Source of the DNA: CALACW01 sp002431305
Lineage (GTDB): Bacteria > Bacillota > Clostridia > Oscillospirales > Acutalibacteraceae
NCBI GenBank assembly: GCA_937890355.1
Contig: CALACW010000020.1
Span: 1-13,524, forward strand
DNA length: 13,524 nucleotides
Reading direction: 5' to 3'
Shown here: positions 1 through 7,052 of the stretch, piece by piece
How the letters are laid out: every line of letters starts with the position of its first letter
Position numbering within the stretch: position 1 is the stretch's first letter
Position numbers and translations under genes: made by a program
The notes under the pieces: generated by a model
What the model was told of the DNA's origin: nothing
The model's database searches: none
The model's input: the letters and a program-made list of their open reading frames with translations, nothing else

Positions 1-52
1 TTTTCAAATTTTAGTCTCACATCAATTGTAACTCTACAAAAAAACAATTCAA

Positions 53-118
53 TTGTGAATTTTAATGTTGCCAATTATAAATATATATGGTATTATAAAT
101 ATATATGGTATTATAAAT
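53..118 (+). promoter_or_regulatory. Promoter region of the phosphoesterase pair, with 18-bp tandem repeats
   Basis: Two overlapping sigma-A-like promoters can be read. One is TTGTGA (53-58), 17 bases, TATAAA (76-81). The other is TTGCCA (68-73), 17 bases, TATTAT (91-96). The -10 region lies in a tandem repeat of the 18-base unit ATTATAAATATATATGGT: two full copies at 74-91 and 92-109 and a half copy at 110-118. An imperfect palindrome (AATTCA, four bases, TGAATT; 46-61) overlaps the first -35 box. Which promoter is used is inference. Confidence 0.45.
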
Positions 119-148
119 AAAAAAACAGAATCAAAGAGGTTTTAATAT

Positions 149-1303
149 ATGAAGTTTCTTCAGACGGTTATAAGAGAGAACGGAATCAGAGCGATAGTTT
201 CGGCTGAAAAAGCGATAGGTTCTCGTTCTCGCGGCAAACAGCCGAAAAGACTTATCGGCAAGGGCACAATCCCCGTAATGGATTCGAAAGTCGGACGTAT
301 TATGGAGGACGAATCCGCCGTATGGATAGCGAAATTTGACGATGACGGGCAGATTTCAGAGAACGACTTCGTTATTCTCGCCATGACCGACCTGCATTTT
401 GAGGACGACCCCGAATTGAGAGACAAAACAATCGATATGATGGTTCGTAATATTGCCGACGTTAATCCGGATCTCGTAGTATTTACGGGAGATATTATTC
501 TCTCAAATCATCAGCAGATAGACGGCGTAAGATTCGCAAAGCTTTTTGAGGATATGGGAGTTTACTGGACGTTTGTATTCGGCAACCACGAAGCAAGAGT
601 GGAAAAGGAATACCATAAGTATTTTCTCATGAAAAACATGTCGCAGTACGAACACTGCCTTGCAAAATTCGGTCCGTCCGAGTTATTCGGCTACGGCAAC
701 CATATTATAAATATAATGAACCGCGACGGCTCGATAAAGCAGAGTCTTTTCATGTTTGACTCCGGCAGAAACATATCGGATAAATACAGATTCGAAAACG
801 GACTCGACTCCGACCTGCGCGGTTACGACTATCTAAAAAACAATCAGAAAAACTGGTACAGAAACCATATTGAGGAGCAAAGACGCATTTACGGCGATTT
901 CAAGTCGCTTATGTTTATGCACATTCCGCTGTGCGAATACGAAAACGTAAACAGGCTCGACAAATTCGGCGAATACGTCCCTACGGGCAAAGCGAAAATT
1001 CTCTACGGTTCGCAGTACGAATCGATAGGATGCTCGCCGGTAAACAGCGGCATGTTCTCACTTATAAAGGAACTCGGCTCAACGCAGGCGGTATTCGCGG
1101 GACACGACCATGTAAACGACTTCTGCGCCGAGTACGACGGAGTAAAACTCGTATATGTTCAAACCGGAGGCTATGAAACCTACACCATGGGCGATTTAAG
1201 AAAATGGGACGAGAGCAAATGGATGCAGGGCACGACGGTCATAACCGTAAAAAACGACGGCTCAATCGAATTAAAACAGCGTTTCAACCGCGATTATCTT
1301 TAA
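149..1303 (+). CDS. Calcineurin-like metallophosphoesterase, no signal peptide
   Basis: This 384-residue protein carries the full set of metal-binding motifs of the calcineurin-like phosphoesterase superfamily. They are D81-L-H83 after a hydrophobic strand, GD at 114-115, GNHE at 145-148, a histidine at 258 (MHIP) and GHDH at 318-321. Such enzymes hold two metal ions and hydrolyse phosphomono- or diesters. The layout recalls the Dcr2/purple acid phosphatase branch, but the substrate cannot be read from the sequence. The first 70 residues are basic and charged, with no signal peptide or membrane segment, so the protein is probably cytoplasmic. The ATG follows an AAAGAGG ribosome binding site at 133-139. 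The next gene, another phosphoesterase, starts 19 bases after the stop, so the two are probably one operon. They are not close copies of each other. Confidence 0.85.
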   Translation: MKFLQTVIRENGIRAIVSAEKAIGSRSRGKQPKRLIGKGTIPVMDSKVGRIMEDESAVWIAKFDDDGQISENDFVILAMTDLHFEDDPELRDKTIDMMVRNIADVNPDLVVFTGDIILSNHQQIDGVRFAKLFEDMGVYWTFVFGNHEARVEKEYHKYFLMKNMSQYEHCLAKFGPSELFGYGNHIINIMNRDGSIKQSLFMFDSGRNISDKYRFENGLDSDLRGYDYLKNNQKNWYRNHIEEQRRIYGDFKSLMFMHIPLCEYENVNRLDKFGEYVPTGKAKILYGSQYESIGCSPVNSGMFSLIKELGSTQAVFAGHDHVNDFCAEYDGVKLVYVQTGGYETYTMGDLRKWDESKWMQGTTVITVKNDGSIELKQRFNRDYL

Positions 1304-1322
1304 TTAAAAAAGGGGTATCACA

Positions 1323-2648
1323 ATGAAAAAATCGGCAAAAATCATATCAATAACATTAATACTTGCGCTGATATTCTCATTCTCCGCGTTTGCAAAAAAT
1401 CCCGTATCCGCTCCCGAGGAGTTCGTCAATAATGCAGAATCCGTATTTTCGGATACAGGCAAAATTTCACTAACTCCGGGTACGGATTCGTCATCGGTTA
1501 ATTTCAGCTGGATGTCTCATTCGTTTGATTCGTTCAGATATTCGGCGTTTGCCGACATGTCAAACGCAGTAACCGCCGACGTTGTAAGCGTCAGAACGCC
1601 CCTTATCGCGTACGTCGTAAACCGCGTTTCGCTTACAAATCTCACTGCGGGAACGTATTACTACGAATACACATTCGACGGTAAAACGCAGAAAGCAAGA
1701 CCGTTTACAATAAAAGACGATAAGGATTTTGAAATAGCGTTCGTATCCGACGCGCAGATAGGCAGAAGCGGGGACAACTCAGATGAAGCAATGCTTGACG
1801 ACGCGTACGGCTGGGAGAGAACCGTAAATTCAATCACAGAAAAAACGAATTCCGCATTCATACTCTCCGCGGGCGACCAGGTCAACGTCGCGGTAAACAA
1901 AAAACAGTATAACGCATTTTTAAATCCCGAAAATCTTAAATCAATCCCCATAGTGGCGGCTGTCGGAAATCACGAAATGTACTCGCAGTTCTTCCCGTAT
2001 CATTTTTATAATCCCAATATAACCGACGGCGACGCTCTGACTTTCGGCGGAAACGACTACTATTTCTCATATTCGGACGTTCTGTTCATTGTTCTTAATA
2101 CCAATAATTTCCTGAAAGAAGACCATGAATATACGTTAAACAGAGCTGTATCGGCGTACCCGAACGCATCGGCGCGCATAATCATGATGCACCAGAGCGC
2201 ATACAGCATACAGCCCGACGCGTTTGACAACAAAGCAAATTACATCTCGCTTCCGTCTCTGTTTGAAAAATACGGAATCGATCTCGTATTGAGCGGACAC
2301 GACCACATTCACGCAAGAACCGCTCCTATAAACGGCGTAACGTATTTCGAATCGGGCAACGCTTCGGGATGCAACTACTGCCATGAGGACGAAATTCCCG
2401 ACTATATCGAGAATTATTTATTCATGGAGGAGCCGACGTATTCGGTTCTGTCGTTTGACGATGAAAAAATAACCGTCACAACATACGGAACGGATACAGA
2501 TATCGTCTACGATACGTTTACGGTTATTAAAAATACGGAAAACAAAACCGTGCCGGAATACGAACAGAGCGTTTTATACGCGCCGTTCTTCGCATTCGTA
2601 AAGCGACTGCTCGCATTTATTAATACATTCTTCCATATATTCAAATAA
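1323..2648 (+). CDS. Secreted purple-acid-phosphatase-like metallophosphoesterase
   Basis: This 441-residue protein starts with a signal peptide: lysines at 2-3 and 6, a hydrophobic core at about 8-20 and a likely cleavage after SAFA (21-24). Residues about 45-130 look like the beta-sandwich (fibronectin III-like) domain that precedes the catalytic domain in purple acid phosphatases. The catalytic domain has D143-A-Q145, GD at 184-185, GNHE at 215-218, H290 and GHDH at 325-328. Gln replaces the usual His in the first motif, a known variant in this superfamily. Cysteines 350 and 353 form a CxxC within 349-355. The last 25 residues are hydrophobic and aromatic and could sit in the membrane. The protein probably acts outside the membrane on phosphate esters; its substrate is unknown. 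It is probably co-transcribed with the gene 19 bases upstream, and an AGGGG ribosome binding site precedes the ATG. Confidence 0.85.
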   Translation: MKKSAKIISITLILALIFSFSAFAKNPVSAPEEFVNNAESVFSDTGKISLTPGTDSSSVNFSWMSHSFDSFRYSAFADMSNAVTADVVSVRTPLIAYVVNRVSLTNLTAGTYYYEYTFDGKTQKARPFTIKDDKDFEIAFVSDAQIGRSGDNSDEAMLDDAYGWERTVNSITEKTNSAFILSAGDQVNVAVNKKQYNAFLNPENLKSIPIVAAVGNHEMYSQFFPYHFYNPNITDGDALTFGGNDYYFSYSDVLFIVLNTNNFLKEDHEYTLNRAVSAYPNASARIIMMHQSAYSIQPDAFDNKANYISLPSLFEKYGIDLVLSGHDHIHARTAPINGVTYFESGNASGCNYCHEDEIPDYIENYLFMEEPTYSVLSFDDEKITVTTYGTDTDIVYDTFTVIKNTENKTVPEYEQSVLYAPFFAFVKRLLAFINTFFHIFK

Positions 2649-2666
2649 TAATATTCAATTATACTC

Positions 2667-2698
2667 AAAACGGAGTCCCGGTTTCGAGACTCCGTTTT
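2667..2698. terminator. Bidirectional intrinsic terminator
   Basis: A perfect 11-bp stem (AAAACGGAGTC paired with GACTCCGTTTT) encloses a 10-base loop at 2678-2687. The arms end in A and T runs, so the hairpin works in both directions. It separates the convergent phosphoesterase pair (+) from the DUF378 gene (-). Confidence 0.9.
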
Positions 2699-2718
2699 AA
2701 TTCAGGAAAAGTATTCAA

Positions 2719-2946
2719 TTACTCTTTTCCCTGTGCGTCCGACGCGGATTTGAGCATCTCGTTCTCTCTGAAAAGCAAAGAGATGCACCATATTCCGGCG
2801 AGGGCGACGACAGTATATATTATTCTGCTGACGATTGCGTCCTGACCGCCGAATATCCACGCTACGATATCAAACTGAAAAAGACCTATCGAACCCCAGT
2901 TTATCGCGCCGATAACGACTAAAATAAGCGATATCCTGTCAAGCAT
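2719..2946 (-). CDS. DUF378 family small membrane protein
   Basis: This 75-residue protein has two predicted membrane helices, at about residues 5-24 and 38-58, and the G-A-I-N-W-G motif (13-18) typical of DUF378 proteins (the YuzA type of Bacillus). The C-terminal 15 residues are polar and charged. The function of the family is not known. I place the start at the ATG at 2946. A longer frame would begin at a TTG at 2955, but the AAGGAG at 2956-2961 abuts that TTG directly, while it lies 9 bases from the ATG. The gene ends against the shared terminator at 2667-2698. The TetR gene lies upstream on the same strand, and a palindrome sits in the gap between them. Confidence 0.85.
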   Translation of the reverse strand: MLDRISLILVVIGAINWGSIGLFQFDIVAWIFGGQDAIVSRIIYTVVALAGIWCISLLFRENEMLKSASDAQGKE

Positions 2947-2988
2947 ACGTTTCAACTCCTTATAAAAGTTTCAACATTATTATTGACG

Positions 2989-3005
2989 AATATCGCTTCG
3001 ATATT
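2989..3005. promoter_or_regulatory. Palindrome, possible operator upstream of the DUF378 gene
   Basis: AATATCGCTTCGATATT is a 7-bp perfect inverted repeat around a 3-base centre. It lies 28 bases upstream of the ribosome binding site of the DUF378 gene and 20 bases beyond the stop of the TetR gene. No T run follows it on either strand, so it is a poor terminator. Its length and symmetry would suit a TetR-type operator, but no matching palindrome was seen in the regulator's own promoter. Confidence 0.3.
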
Positions 3006-3024
3006 ACAAACAGAAAAAAATTAT

Positions 3025-3618
3025 TTATTTATTTATTTTAACAATAAAATATTCGTAATCGGCTATCAGCGTGTCGAAATACTCGATAACCTGCTCTTTG
3101 GGCGTATTCGAGTCTGATATTATCCACCACTTAATAAGCGAGAGAATACCGCCGGCAAAATACTGCGCACCGACATCAGCCGGAACTTTAAGATCAATGC
3201 CGTGCTTTTCAAAATCCTCTAAAAGCCCTTGAATCTCCTCGGAAACAATCTTATGTACCGAGTCTATAAAACTGCCGTTATTAGAGGGTAAAACGGAAAT
3301 TTTGAGCATTTTCTTATTAGCGTATATAAAATCAATTACATTGGAAACAAGATTTCTGAAAAACGACTTCGGGTCGTTATAGAGATCGTGAGAATTGTTA
3401 TTCTCATAAAATTCTCTTATCTTCTCCTTCATCACATATTCCATGAAATGATACTTGTCCTCAAAGTGCTTATAAAATGTCGCTCTGTGAACCATTGCCT
3501 TGTCGCATATCTCCACAACGGAAATATCGTCGAAGCTCTTTTTCTCAAGCAGAGAAAACATTGCGTCGCACAGCAGTTTGTGCGTTCTTCTGATGCGTAA
3601 ATCTTCCTTGTTTTTCAT
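3025..3618 (-). CDS. TetR/AcrR family transcriptional regulator
   Basis: This 197-residue protein begins with a TetR-type DNA-binding domain. Helix 1 is at about residues 8-25, and the helix-turn-helix at about 30-62 contains the S-F-D-D-I-S-V, A-x-V-H-R-A-T-F-Y and H-F-x-D-K-Y signatures. The helical C-terminal half, with W and D-Y-E-Y near the end, resembles the TetR_C_8 type of ligand or dimer domain; the ligand is unknown. The frame is open up to 3675, but I start at the ATG at 3618. It has an AAAGGA ribosome binding site 11 bases upstream, and the upstream ATG would lie before the transcription start set by the promoter at 3664-3692. The stop codon lies in a short run of AAAT repeats (3021-3040). 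Targets are unknown; the nearest candidates are itself and the DUF378 gene. Confidence 0.85.
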   Translation of the reverse strand: MKNKEDLRIRRTHKLLCDAMFSLLEKKSFDDISVVEICDKAMVHRATFYKHFEDKYHFMEYVMKEKIREFYENNNSHDLYNDPKSFFRNLVSNVIDFIYANKKMLKISVLPSNNGSFIDSVHKIVSEEIQGLLEDFEKHGIDLKVPADVGAQYFAGGILSLIKWWIISDSNTPKEQVIEYFDTLIADYEYFIVKINK

Positions 3619-3663
3619 ATTTGACGCAGTCCTTTCATAATAATATATAATGGATATGACGAT

Positions 3664-3692
3664 AGCATAGCACAATCATCGACATTTGTCAA
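3664..3692 (-). promoter_or_regulatory. Promoter of the TetR gene
   Basis: Reading the minus strand, TTGACA (3687-3692) is followed after 17 bases by TATGCT (3664-3669). That is a perfect -35 and a -10 with one mismatch at optimal spacing. Transcription would start near 3657, which supports the ATG at 3618 as the TetR start. A short dyad (GACA, two bases, TGTC; 3681-3690) overlaps the -35 and could be an autoregulatory site. Confidence 0.7.
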
Positions 3693-3817
3693 TTAATTTT
3701 TCTGTATTTATTTTTATAAAATATTTTACTTTTGTAGATATAATTTATATTCAGTTAACATTCGTATATAATGAAACGTAATTTTCTAAGTTTTTTTTAA
3801 TAATTTTCAAAAAGTAC

Positions 3818-3845
3818 TTGATTTTTCATAAAAAATGGTTACAAT
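3818..3845 (+). promoter_or_regulatory. Promoter of groES-groEL
   Basis: TTGATT (3818-3823), 16 bases, TACAAT (3840-3845) gives a sigma-A-type promoter. Transcription would start just inside the CIRCE element that begins at 3851, so a bound repressor would block initiation or early elongation. Confidence 0.7.
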
Positions 3846-3850
3846 ATGTA

Positions 3851-3877
3851 TTAGCACTCAAAGAAAAAGAGTGCTAA
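3851..3877. promoter_or_regulatory. CIRCE operator, binding site of HrcA
   Basis: TTAGCACTC (3851-3859), a 9-base spacer, then GAGTGCTAA (3869-3877) is an exact match to the CIRCE consensus inverted repeat. HrcA binds this element and represses chaperone genes until heat stress. hrcA itself is not in the window. Confidence 0.97.
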
Positions 3878-3925
3878 GCAACATTTAATACATTATATTA
3901 TTTACCCGATTAGGAGGAATATAAA

Positions 3926-4210
3926 ATGAAACTTAAACCTTTAGGCGACAAAGTCGTTCTCCAGTTCCTTGAAGCGGAGGAAACCTCACAGGGAGGCATT
4001 CTGTTAGCTTCGTCCGCACAGGAAAAACCCCAGGTTGCGCAGATCGTAGCCGTAGGCCCCGGCGGAACCGTTGACGGCAAGGAAGTAAAGATGGAAGTTT
4101 CCGTAGGCGATAAGGTTATACTTAATAAGTATGCCGGAACAGAAGTTAAACTCGGACAGGACAAATATACTATCGTCCGTCAGAGCGACATTCTCGCAGT
4201 TGTAGAATAA
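3926..4210 (+). CDS. groES: Co-chaperonin GroES
   Basis: This 94-residue protein has the usual GroES length and begins with the family signature K-L-K-P-L-G-D-K-V-V. It has the mobile loop that contacts GroEL at about residues 17-32 (E-E-T-S-Q-G-G-I-L-L), then V-A-V-G-P-G-G and V-G-D-K-V-I-L-N-K-Y-A-G-T-E-V. It forms the seven-subunit lid that closes the GroEL folding chamber in the cytoplasm. An AGGAGG ribosome binding site lies 8 bases before the ATG. groEL follows 18 bases after the stop. Expression is under the CIRCE element just upstream. Confidence 0.98.
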   Translation: MKLKPLGDKVVLQFLEAEETSQGGILLASSAQEKPQVAQIVAVGPGGTVDGKEVKMEVSVGDKVILNKYAGTEVKLGQDKYTIVRQSDILAVVE

Positions 4211-4228
4211 TTCAGGAGGCGTTTTATT

Positions 4229-5872
4229 ATGGCAAAGCAGATTATATACGGCGAAGAAGCCAGAAAGGCTTTACAGGCAGGTATTGATAAATTAAGCAAC
4301 ACCGTTAAAATTACATTGGGACCCAAGGGCAGAAACGTAGTTCTAGATAAGAAATACGGCTCACCCTTAATCACAAACGACGGCGTTACTATCGCAAAGG
4401 AGATTGAACTCGACGACCCGTTCGAGAATATGGGCGCACAGCTTGTCAAGGAAGTTTCCGTTAAGACAAACGACGTTGCAGGCGACGGCACCACAACAGC
4501 TACGCTTCTCGCTCAGGCTCTTGTAAGAGAGGGCATGAAGAACGTTGCCGCAGGCGCAAACCCGATGGTAGTTAAGAAAGGTATTCAGAAAGCCGTCGAC
4601 AAGGCTGTCGAGGCTGTAAAGGCTGATTCAAAGCCCGTTTCGTCTTCGAGCGATATCGCAAGAATCGCTACTATATCGGCTGCCGACGAGCAGATCGGTA
4701 ACCTCATTGCAGAGGCTATGGAAAAGGTTACATCCGACGGCGTTATCACCGTTGAAGATTCAAAGACCAGCGAGACCTACTCCGACGTTGTCGAGGGTAT
4801 GCAGTTCGACAGAGGTTACATCTCACCCTACATGGTAACAGATACCGACAAGATGGAAGCGGTTATCGACGACGCTTACATTCTTATTACAGATAAAAAG
4901 ATTTCTAATATTCAGGAGATTCTTCCCCTGCTTGAATCCATCCTCAAGGCTGGTCATAAGCTTGTTATAATCGCAGAGGACATTGAGGGCGAAGCTCTTT
5001 CGACCATTCTTCTTAACAAGTTAAGAGGTACGTTTACCTGCATCGGCGTTAAGGCTCCCGGATTCGGCGACAGAAGAAAAGAAATGCTCCGTGATATCGC
5101 TATCCTTACAGGCGGCGAGGTTATCACCTCCGAACTCGGACTCGAGCTCAAAGACGCAACCGTTAACATGCTCGGTCGTGCAAAGCAGGTTAAGATTTCC
5201 AAAGAGAACACCATCATTGTCGACGGCGCAGGCGACAGCGAAGCTATCAAGGCAAGAGTCGCTCAGATCAGAAGTCAGATCGAGACCACAACATCCGATT
5301 TCGACAGAGAAAAGCTCCAGGAGAGACTTGCAAAGCTCGCGGGCGGAGTTGCGGTTATCCGCGTAGGCGCGGCAACCGAAACCGAAATGAAAGAGAAAAA
5401 GCTCCGTATCGAGGACGCTCTCGCAGCTACAAAGGCGGCAGTCGAAGAGGGTTACGTTGCAGGCGGCGGCATTGCTCTTCTCAACGCTGTTGACGAGATT
5501 TCATCTCTTGCGGATTCGTGCACGGACGCAGACGAAAAGACGGGCGTTAAGATTGTTCTTAAAGCTCTCGAAGAGCCTATCCGTCAAATTGCCGCTAACG
5601 CAGGTCTTGAGGGCTCCGTTATTATCGACGCTATAAGAAGAAGCAAAAAGAAAGGCTACGGCTTCAACTTCGCAGCCGAAGAATTCGCAGACATGGCGCA
5701 GGCAGGTATTCTTGATCCTACCAAGGTAACGCGTTCGGCATTGCAGAATGCGGCTTCCGTTGCAGCTATGGTTCTCACAACCGAATCACTCGTTGCGGAT
5801 AAGCCCGATCCCCAGGCCGACGCTGCTCAGGCGGCTGCTATGGCTGCGGCACAGGGCGGCGGAATGTATTAA
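4229..5872 (+). CDS. groEL: Chaperonin GroEL
   Basis: This 547-residue protein is a full-length group I chaperonin subunit. It forms a double ring of 14 that folds proteins using ATP. Visible landmarks are L-G-P-K-G-R-N (30-36) and the nucleotide-binding G-D-G-T-T-T (86-90 with D87). D396 in I-E-D-A-L matches the hydrolytic aspartate of the family, and A-G-G-G lies at 411-414. The apical domain spans about 190-375. The C-terminal tail is alanine-rich and ends Q-G-G-G-M-Y, rather than in the repeated GGM units of Escherichia coli and many other bacteria. An AGGAGG ribosome binding site lies 9 bases before the ATG. Codon choice is strongly biased (AAG for lysine, GTT, TTC), as expected for an abundant protein. 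Confidence 0.98.
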   Translation: MAKQIIYGEEARKALQAGIDKLSNTVKITLGPKGRNVVLDKKYGSPLITNDGVTIAKEIELDDPFENMGAQLVKEVSVKTNDVAGDGTTTATLLAQALVREGMKNVAAGANPMVVKKGIQKAVDKAVEAVKADSKPVSSSSDIARIATISAADEQIGNLIAEAMEKVTSDGVITVEDSKTSETYSDVVEGMQFDRGYISPYMVTDTDKMEAVIDDAYILITDKKISNIQEILPLLESILKAGHKLVIIAEDIEGEALSTILLNKLRGTFTCIGVKAPGFGDRRKEMLRDIAILTGGEVITSELGLELKDATVNMLGRAKQVKISKENTIIVDGAGDSEAIKARVAQIRSQIETTTSDFDREKLQERLAKLAGGVAVIRVGAATETEMKEKKLRIEDALAATKAAVEEGYVAGGGIALLNAVDEISSLADSCTDADEKTGVKIVLKALEEPIRQIAANAGLEGSVIIDAIRRSKKKGYGFNFAAEEFADMAQAGILDPTKVTRSALQNAASVAAMVLTTESLVADKPDPQADAAQAAAMAAAQGGGMY

Positions 5873-5899
5873 TCAATACATTCACAAAACAATAAATCA

Positions 5900-5937
5900 A
5901 ACCCCGGTTTCATATCGAAGCCGGGGTTATTTTTTTT
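5900..5937 (+). terminator. Intrinsic terminator after groEL
   Basis: A 12-bp stem (AACCCCGGTTTC with GAAGCCGGGGTT, one G-T wobble) closes a 5-base loop (5912-5916). It is followed by a run of T residues to 5937. It ends the groES-groEL transcript. Confidence 0.95.
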
Positions 5938-5952
5938 AAATAAAAATATTTT

Positions 5953-6747
5953 TTACTGCTTACAGGCGTTGAGAAGTTCCCTAACGTTTTCGAACGTATA
6001 CGTCGGCTTGTACTGCGAGGAGGCTATTTCTTCTCTCGTCGTCTCCCCTGTCAGAACGGCGCACGTGTCCGTTCCGCCGTTGATTCCGCACGCGATATCG
6101 GTATAAAGCCTGTCGCCGACAACGAGCGTCTGATCTTTTGTAAATCCCGAATCGGCAAGACACATATCGACAAGTATTTTATTGGGCTTTCCGAGATATA
6201 AGGGAGTTCTGCCGACGGAGTTATCTATCATTGAACAAATCGAACCGCAGTCGGGAACGAATCCGAACGGCGCGGGACAGCACAAATCGGGGTTCGTCGC
6301 AAGATACGGGATATCCTTAGTCGAAAGAAGCTCGCACGCATACTCCGTCTTTTTGTATGTAAGCTCGTTATCAAATGCGACGAGTACACATTTTACGTCT
6401 TTGTCGGGAGTTTCGGTTATGTTAAGTCCGTTCTTTTTAAGCTCCTTAACATACGACTTCGTACCGAGGACAAACACTTTTTCATTGGAAAAATGCTCTT
6501 TTAAATAAAGCATCGAAACATATCCCGCGGTTACAAACAGGTTTGCCGTCGTTTTTATATTCCACTTTGCGAATTTTTCTATGTAGCTGTCGGTCGAATT
6601 CGTCGAATTATTTGTAATATAATACGCGCGTCCGCCGATAGAATTTATATAATCCAATAAATCCATACTGCCGTCAAACAGAGTATTGCCTACGGAAAGC
6701 GTGCCGTCTATATCGAATAAGAACAATTTTTTTTCGGATAAATTCAT
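5953..6747 (-). CDS. HAD-IIA family phosphatase (NagD-like)
   Basis: This 264-residue protein has the four HAD phosphatase motifs. Motif I is D12-I-D14-G-T, motif II is T45-N-N-S, the motif III lysine is K187 in L-G-K-P, and motif IV is G-D212-R-L-Y-T-D217-I. D12 would be the phosphoryl-accepting nucleophile. The T-N-N-S context, the cap domain between motifs II and III and the L-G-K-P-N motif place it in the IIA subfamily. That subfamily contains NagD, 4-nitrophenyl phosphatases and phosphoglycolate-type phosphatases. The real substrate cannot be told. AAAGGA (6758-6763) lies 10 bases before the ATG. A small protein gene ends 75 bases upstream on the same strand with a hairpin between them, so this gene is probably read through at a reduced level from that transcript. 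Confidence 0.85.
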   Translation of the reverse strand: MNLSEKKLFLFDIDGTLSVGNTLFDGSMDLLDYINSIGGRAYYITNNSTNSTDSYIEKFAKWNIKTTANLFVTAGYVSMLYLKEHFSNEKVFVLGTKSYVKELKKNGLNITETPDKDVKCVLVAFDNELTYKKTEYACELLSTKDIPYLATNPDLCCPAPFGFVPDCGSICSMIDNSVGRTPLYLGKPNKILVDMCLADSGFTKDQTLVVGDRLYTDIACGINGGTDTCAVLTGETTREEIASSQYKPTYTFENVRELLNACKQ

Positions 6748-6772
6748 TTTAATTTTTTCCTTTACAAAACAT

Positions 6773-6801
6773 CACGGCAACCCCCTATGAGGGTCGCCGC
6801 G
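6773..6801 (-). terminator. Stem-loop between the small protein gene and the HAD gene
   Basis: On the minus strand an 11-bp stem including two G-U pairs closes a 7-base loop (6784-6790). The G-U pairs form only in RNA made from the minus strand; the plus strand would have A-C mismatches there. The following sequence has only a short U run (UGUUUUG), so it is a weak terminator, an attenuator or an RNA-stabilising hairpin. Confidence 0.55.
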
Positions 6802-6822
6802 GTATTTACTTCATTTTTTAAA

Positions 6823-6960
6823 TCATGCGCCGAACTTTGAAGAAGCGAACTCCTTGATAGAACCGGTGATATCATCAATGAAACCTGCATCAACGAAACA
6901 ACCGAGAATCTGCTTAAGGAGGCTGAGAAGCCAGCAGAAGATTTCGATTAAATCTGCCAT
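6823..6960 (-). CDS. Small amphipathic protein of 45 residues, family not recognised
   Basis: An ATG (6958-6960) follows AAAGGAG by 8 bases and opens a 45-codon frame ending in TGA. The N-terminal half (residues 4-23) is hydrophobic with a regular polar face (E6, C9, S13, K16/Q17, G20, D24) and W10, which predicts an amphipathic helix. A second, weaker amphipathic stretch covers F27-F38. There are two cysteines (C9, C21), three lysines and six acidic residues, giving a net charge of about -3. Every lysine codon is AAG and every phenylalanine codon is TTC, as in groEL here, which suggests strong expression. There is no cleavable signal, double-glycine leader or processing gene nearby. By shape it recalls leaderless surface-active peptides such as phenol-soluble modulins or small membrane-associated regulators, but this is only a resemblance. 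It lies between a phosphoribosyltransferase and a HAD phosphatase gene on the same strand. Confidence 0.75.
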   Translation of the reverse strand: MADLIEIFCWLLSLLKQILGCFVDAGFIDDITGSIKEFASSKFGA

Positions 6961-7006
6961 ATTTCCAACTCCTTTCAATGTATAATTTTTTACTCTTTTA
7001 TTTTAC

Positions 7007-7012
7007 ATTATA
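7007..7012 (-). promoter_or_regulatory. Possible -10 box for the small protein gene
   Basis: A consensus TATAAT on the minus strand lies 47 bases before the ATG at 6960. No good -35 box is found 16-18 bases upstream, so it would need an activator or be chance. Two copies of a 10-base direct repeat lie about 40 bases further upstream. Confidence 0.3.
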
Positions 7013-7052
7013 ATCCGCCGTCAATCAATAGTTATATAAAAAATTCATTTTC

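Larger units (their letters stand above)
3619..3925. other. Divergent intergenic region between the TetR gene and groES
   Basis: This 307-base spacer holds the TetR promoter on the left and the heat-shock promoter with CIRCE on the right. The middle part (about 3693-3815) is very AT-rich. It includes TTTATA (3744-3749), 17 bases, TATAAT (3767-3772), a possible second upstream promoter for groES-groEL. No coding sequence or RNA gene was seen in it. Confidence 0.6.

Noticed and set aside
3021..3040. TTTA microsatellite at the end of the TetR gene as a phase-variation tract
   Set aside because: It is short, and each frame through it meets TAA at once, so changes would barely alter the protein.
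5091..5366. 91-codon plus-strand frame inside groEL
   Set aside because: It is an out-of-frame shadow in a highly biased gene, serine- and arginine-rich, without a ribosome binding site.
7007..7024. TTGACG (7019-7024) plus TATAAT (7007-7012) as a promoter on the minus strand
   Set aside because: The spacing is only 6 bases, far too short for sigma-A.
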